From Fibrobacter succinogenes (GTDB lineage Bacteria > Fibrobacterota > Fibrobacteria > Fibrobacterales > Fibrobacteraceae): a DNA stretch of 64,000 nucleotides. The position numbers and the translations under genes were made by a program. The notes under the pieces were generated by a model that was not told the origin of the DNA, did not search any database, and saw only the letters and a list, made by a program, of their open reading frames with translations. The stretch is from assembly GCA_902791475.1 (NCBI GenBank), contig CADAWC010000012.1, positions 1 to 64,000 on the forward strand. The letters run 5' to 3'. Of the stretch, positions 63,134-64,000 are shown piece after piece (within the stretch, counting starts at the first letter, position 1; the number at the start of each line of letters is the position of its first letter).

Positions 63134-64000
63134 ATGAACGAAAAATTTCAATGGAAAGCAAAGCGCGAGCGCAAGGCTTTTATAGCCTTGGCTGACGGAG
63201 CCGTATTCCACGGTTACGCCTTTGGCGAAAAGAAAGACACCGTCGGCGAAGCCGTGTTCAATACCGGTATGGCTGGTTACAAACAGATTTTGACCGACCC
63301 GTCTTACGCTGGCCAGTTCGTGGTTTTCACCACGGCCGAAGTTGGCGCTTACGCTACGAACTTTGAAAAGTCCGAATCCCGTCAGATTTTCTTGAACGGC
63401 ATTGTCGTGAACTCCCTCGACTGGGTTTCCAAGGAACTGAACGAAGAATCGCTTCATGATTACATGCTCGCCCAGAAAAAGGCAGGCATTGCAGGCGTCG
63501 ATACTCGCGCCCTCACGCTCCACCTCCGCACGCATGGCGCCCAGAAAGCTTACCTCCACGTCGAAGACACGGAAATGACCGAAGCCGAAGCTATCGCAAA
63601 GGCAAAGGCTTGGGAAGGCCTCGACGGTCAGGATTACGCGAGCAAGGTCTCCGACCCGAATGGTTACGAATTCAACGATGAAGGCAAGTACCACATTGTT
63701 GCTCTCGATTTCGGTATCAAGACGAACATCTTGAGAAACCTCGCCGCTCAGGACATGCGCATCACGGTCATGCCGATTGGCACGAGCTACGAAAAGATCA
63801 TGGAACAGAAGCCGGATGGCGTGTTCCTCTCGAACGGCCCCGCCGACCCAAACTCCTTACCGCAAGTTTACAACATGGTCAAACAGCTCCTCGGCAAGAT
63901 TCCTCTCATGGGAATTTGCCTGGGTAACCAACTCCTCGGCCTTGCTCTCGGTGCTAAAGTTTCCAAGCTCAAGTTCGGCCACCACGGCTGCAACCATCCG
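63134..64000 (+). CDS. carA: Carbamoyl-phosphate synthase small subunit (3' end outside the window)
   Basis: 289 codons open to the window edge. N-terminus with LADGAVFHGYAFGEKKDTVG, EAVFNTGMAGYKQILTDPSY and GVDTRALTLHLRTHG, then the glutaminase domain VALDFGIKTNILRNLA, SNGPADPNSLPQ and nucleophile Cys in PLMGICLGNQLLGLALGAK. It supplies ammonia from glutamine to CarB for carbamoyl phosphate, used for arginine and pyrimidines. The ATG at 63134 follows AAGG. Confidence 0.96.
   Translation, partial: MNEKFQWKAKRERKAFIALADGAVFHGYAFGEKKDTVGEAVFNTGMAGYKQILTDPSYAGQFVVFTTAEVGAYATNFEKSESRQIFLNGIVVNSLDWVSKELNEESLHDYMLAQKKAGIAGVDTRALTLHLRTHGAQKAYLHVEDTEMTEAEAIAKAKAWEGLDGQDYASKVSDPNGYEFNDEGKYHIVALDFGIKTNILRNLAAQDMRITVMPIGTSYEKIMEQKPDGVFLSNGPADPNSLPQVYNMVKQLLGKIPLMGICLGNQLLGLALGAKVSKLKFGHHGCNHP

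Overview
The window looks like a chromosomal piece of a rumen-type Fibrobacter (F. succinogenes or a close relative). The evidence is secreted plant cell-wall hydrolases (families GH30, GH43, GH8 and a GH5-like enzyme) whose last 50-70 residues resemble type IX secretion sorting modules, a type III (GlnN) glutamine synthetase, LL-diaminopimelate aminotransferase, a Bacteroidetes-like -7 promoter element (TAnnTTTG) and moderate GC content. This assignment is inference from gene content. No rRNA, tRNA or CRISPR array was seen.

Layout. 1-6.6 kb: partial proS, a secreted protein, a DUF2914 membrane protein, an unusual thioredoxin lipoprotein, mnmG and a small Lys-rich protein. 6.6-13.2 kb: thiamine genes behind a TPP riboswitch (thiS-thiF-thiG-thiH), then an IS200/IS605-type element and a type IV pilin-like gene, then thiE and coaX. 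13.2-21.1 kb: an envelope polysaccharide block (Wzi-like barrel, PglF/CapD-like dehydratase, OmpA/TSP3 porin, Wzc-like tyrosine kinase). 21.2-34.5 kb: GH30, a flavoprotein, dnaJ, dnaK, two gene remnants, a ParE/Phd-type toxin-antitoxin pair, GH43, grpE and two related lipoproteins. 35.0-64 kb: a nitrogen/glutamine region with glnB-amtB, nadE, a NifA-like activator, dapL, dapF, gltD, gltB, a formate/nitrite-family channel, a GH5-like enzyme, a putative DNA-repair radical SAM pair, glnA, GH8, pyrG and the start of carA.

Main discovery. Eight sites match the sigma-54 -24/-12 promoter (TGGCAC-N5-TTGC, GG and GC exactly 12 bp apart) upstream of dnaK, grpE, glnB-amtB, dapF-dapL, gltB-gltD, a GH5-like gene, glnA and pyrG. 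Five of these, all for ammonium or glutamine/glutamate-linked genes, carry a pair of inverted repeats of the form TTTTACA-N5-TGTAAAA about 100-170 bp upstream of the predicted start, with centres 29-31 bp (three helical turns) apart. A GAF-AAA+-Fis sigma-54 activator with an intact GAFTGA loop is encoded in the middle of the region and is the obvious candidate to bind them. The two chaperone promoters instead carry GTTTY-N5-GAAAC about 52-55 bp upstream, which suggests a second sigma-54 circuit.

Other recurring structures are intergenic arrays of degenerate 7-bp repeats in inverted pairs around small hairpins, often touching stop codons, and a -7 promoter element placed 4-5 bases before the ATG of six genes, which predicts leaderless mRNAs.
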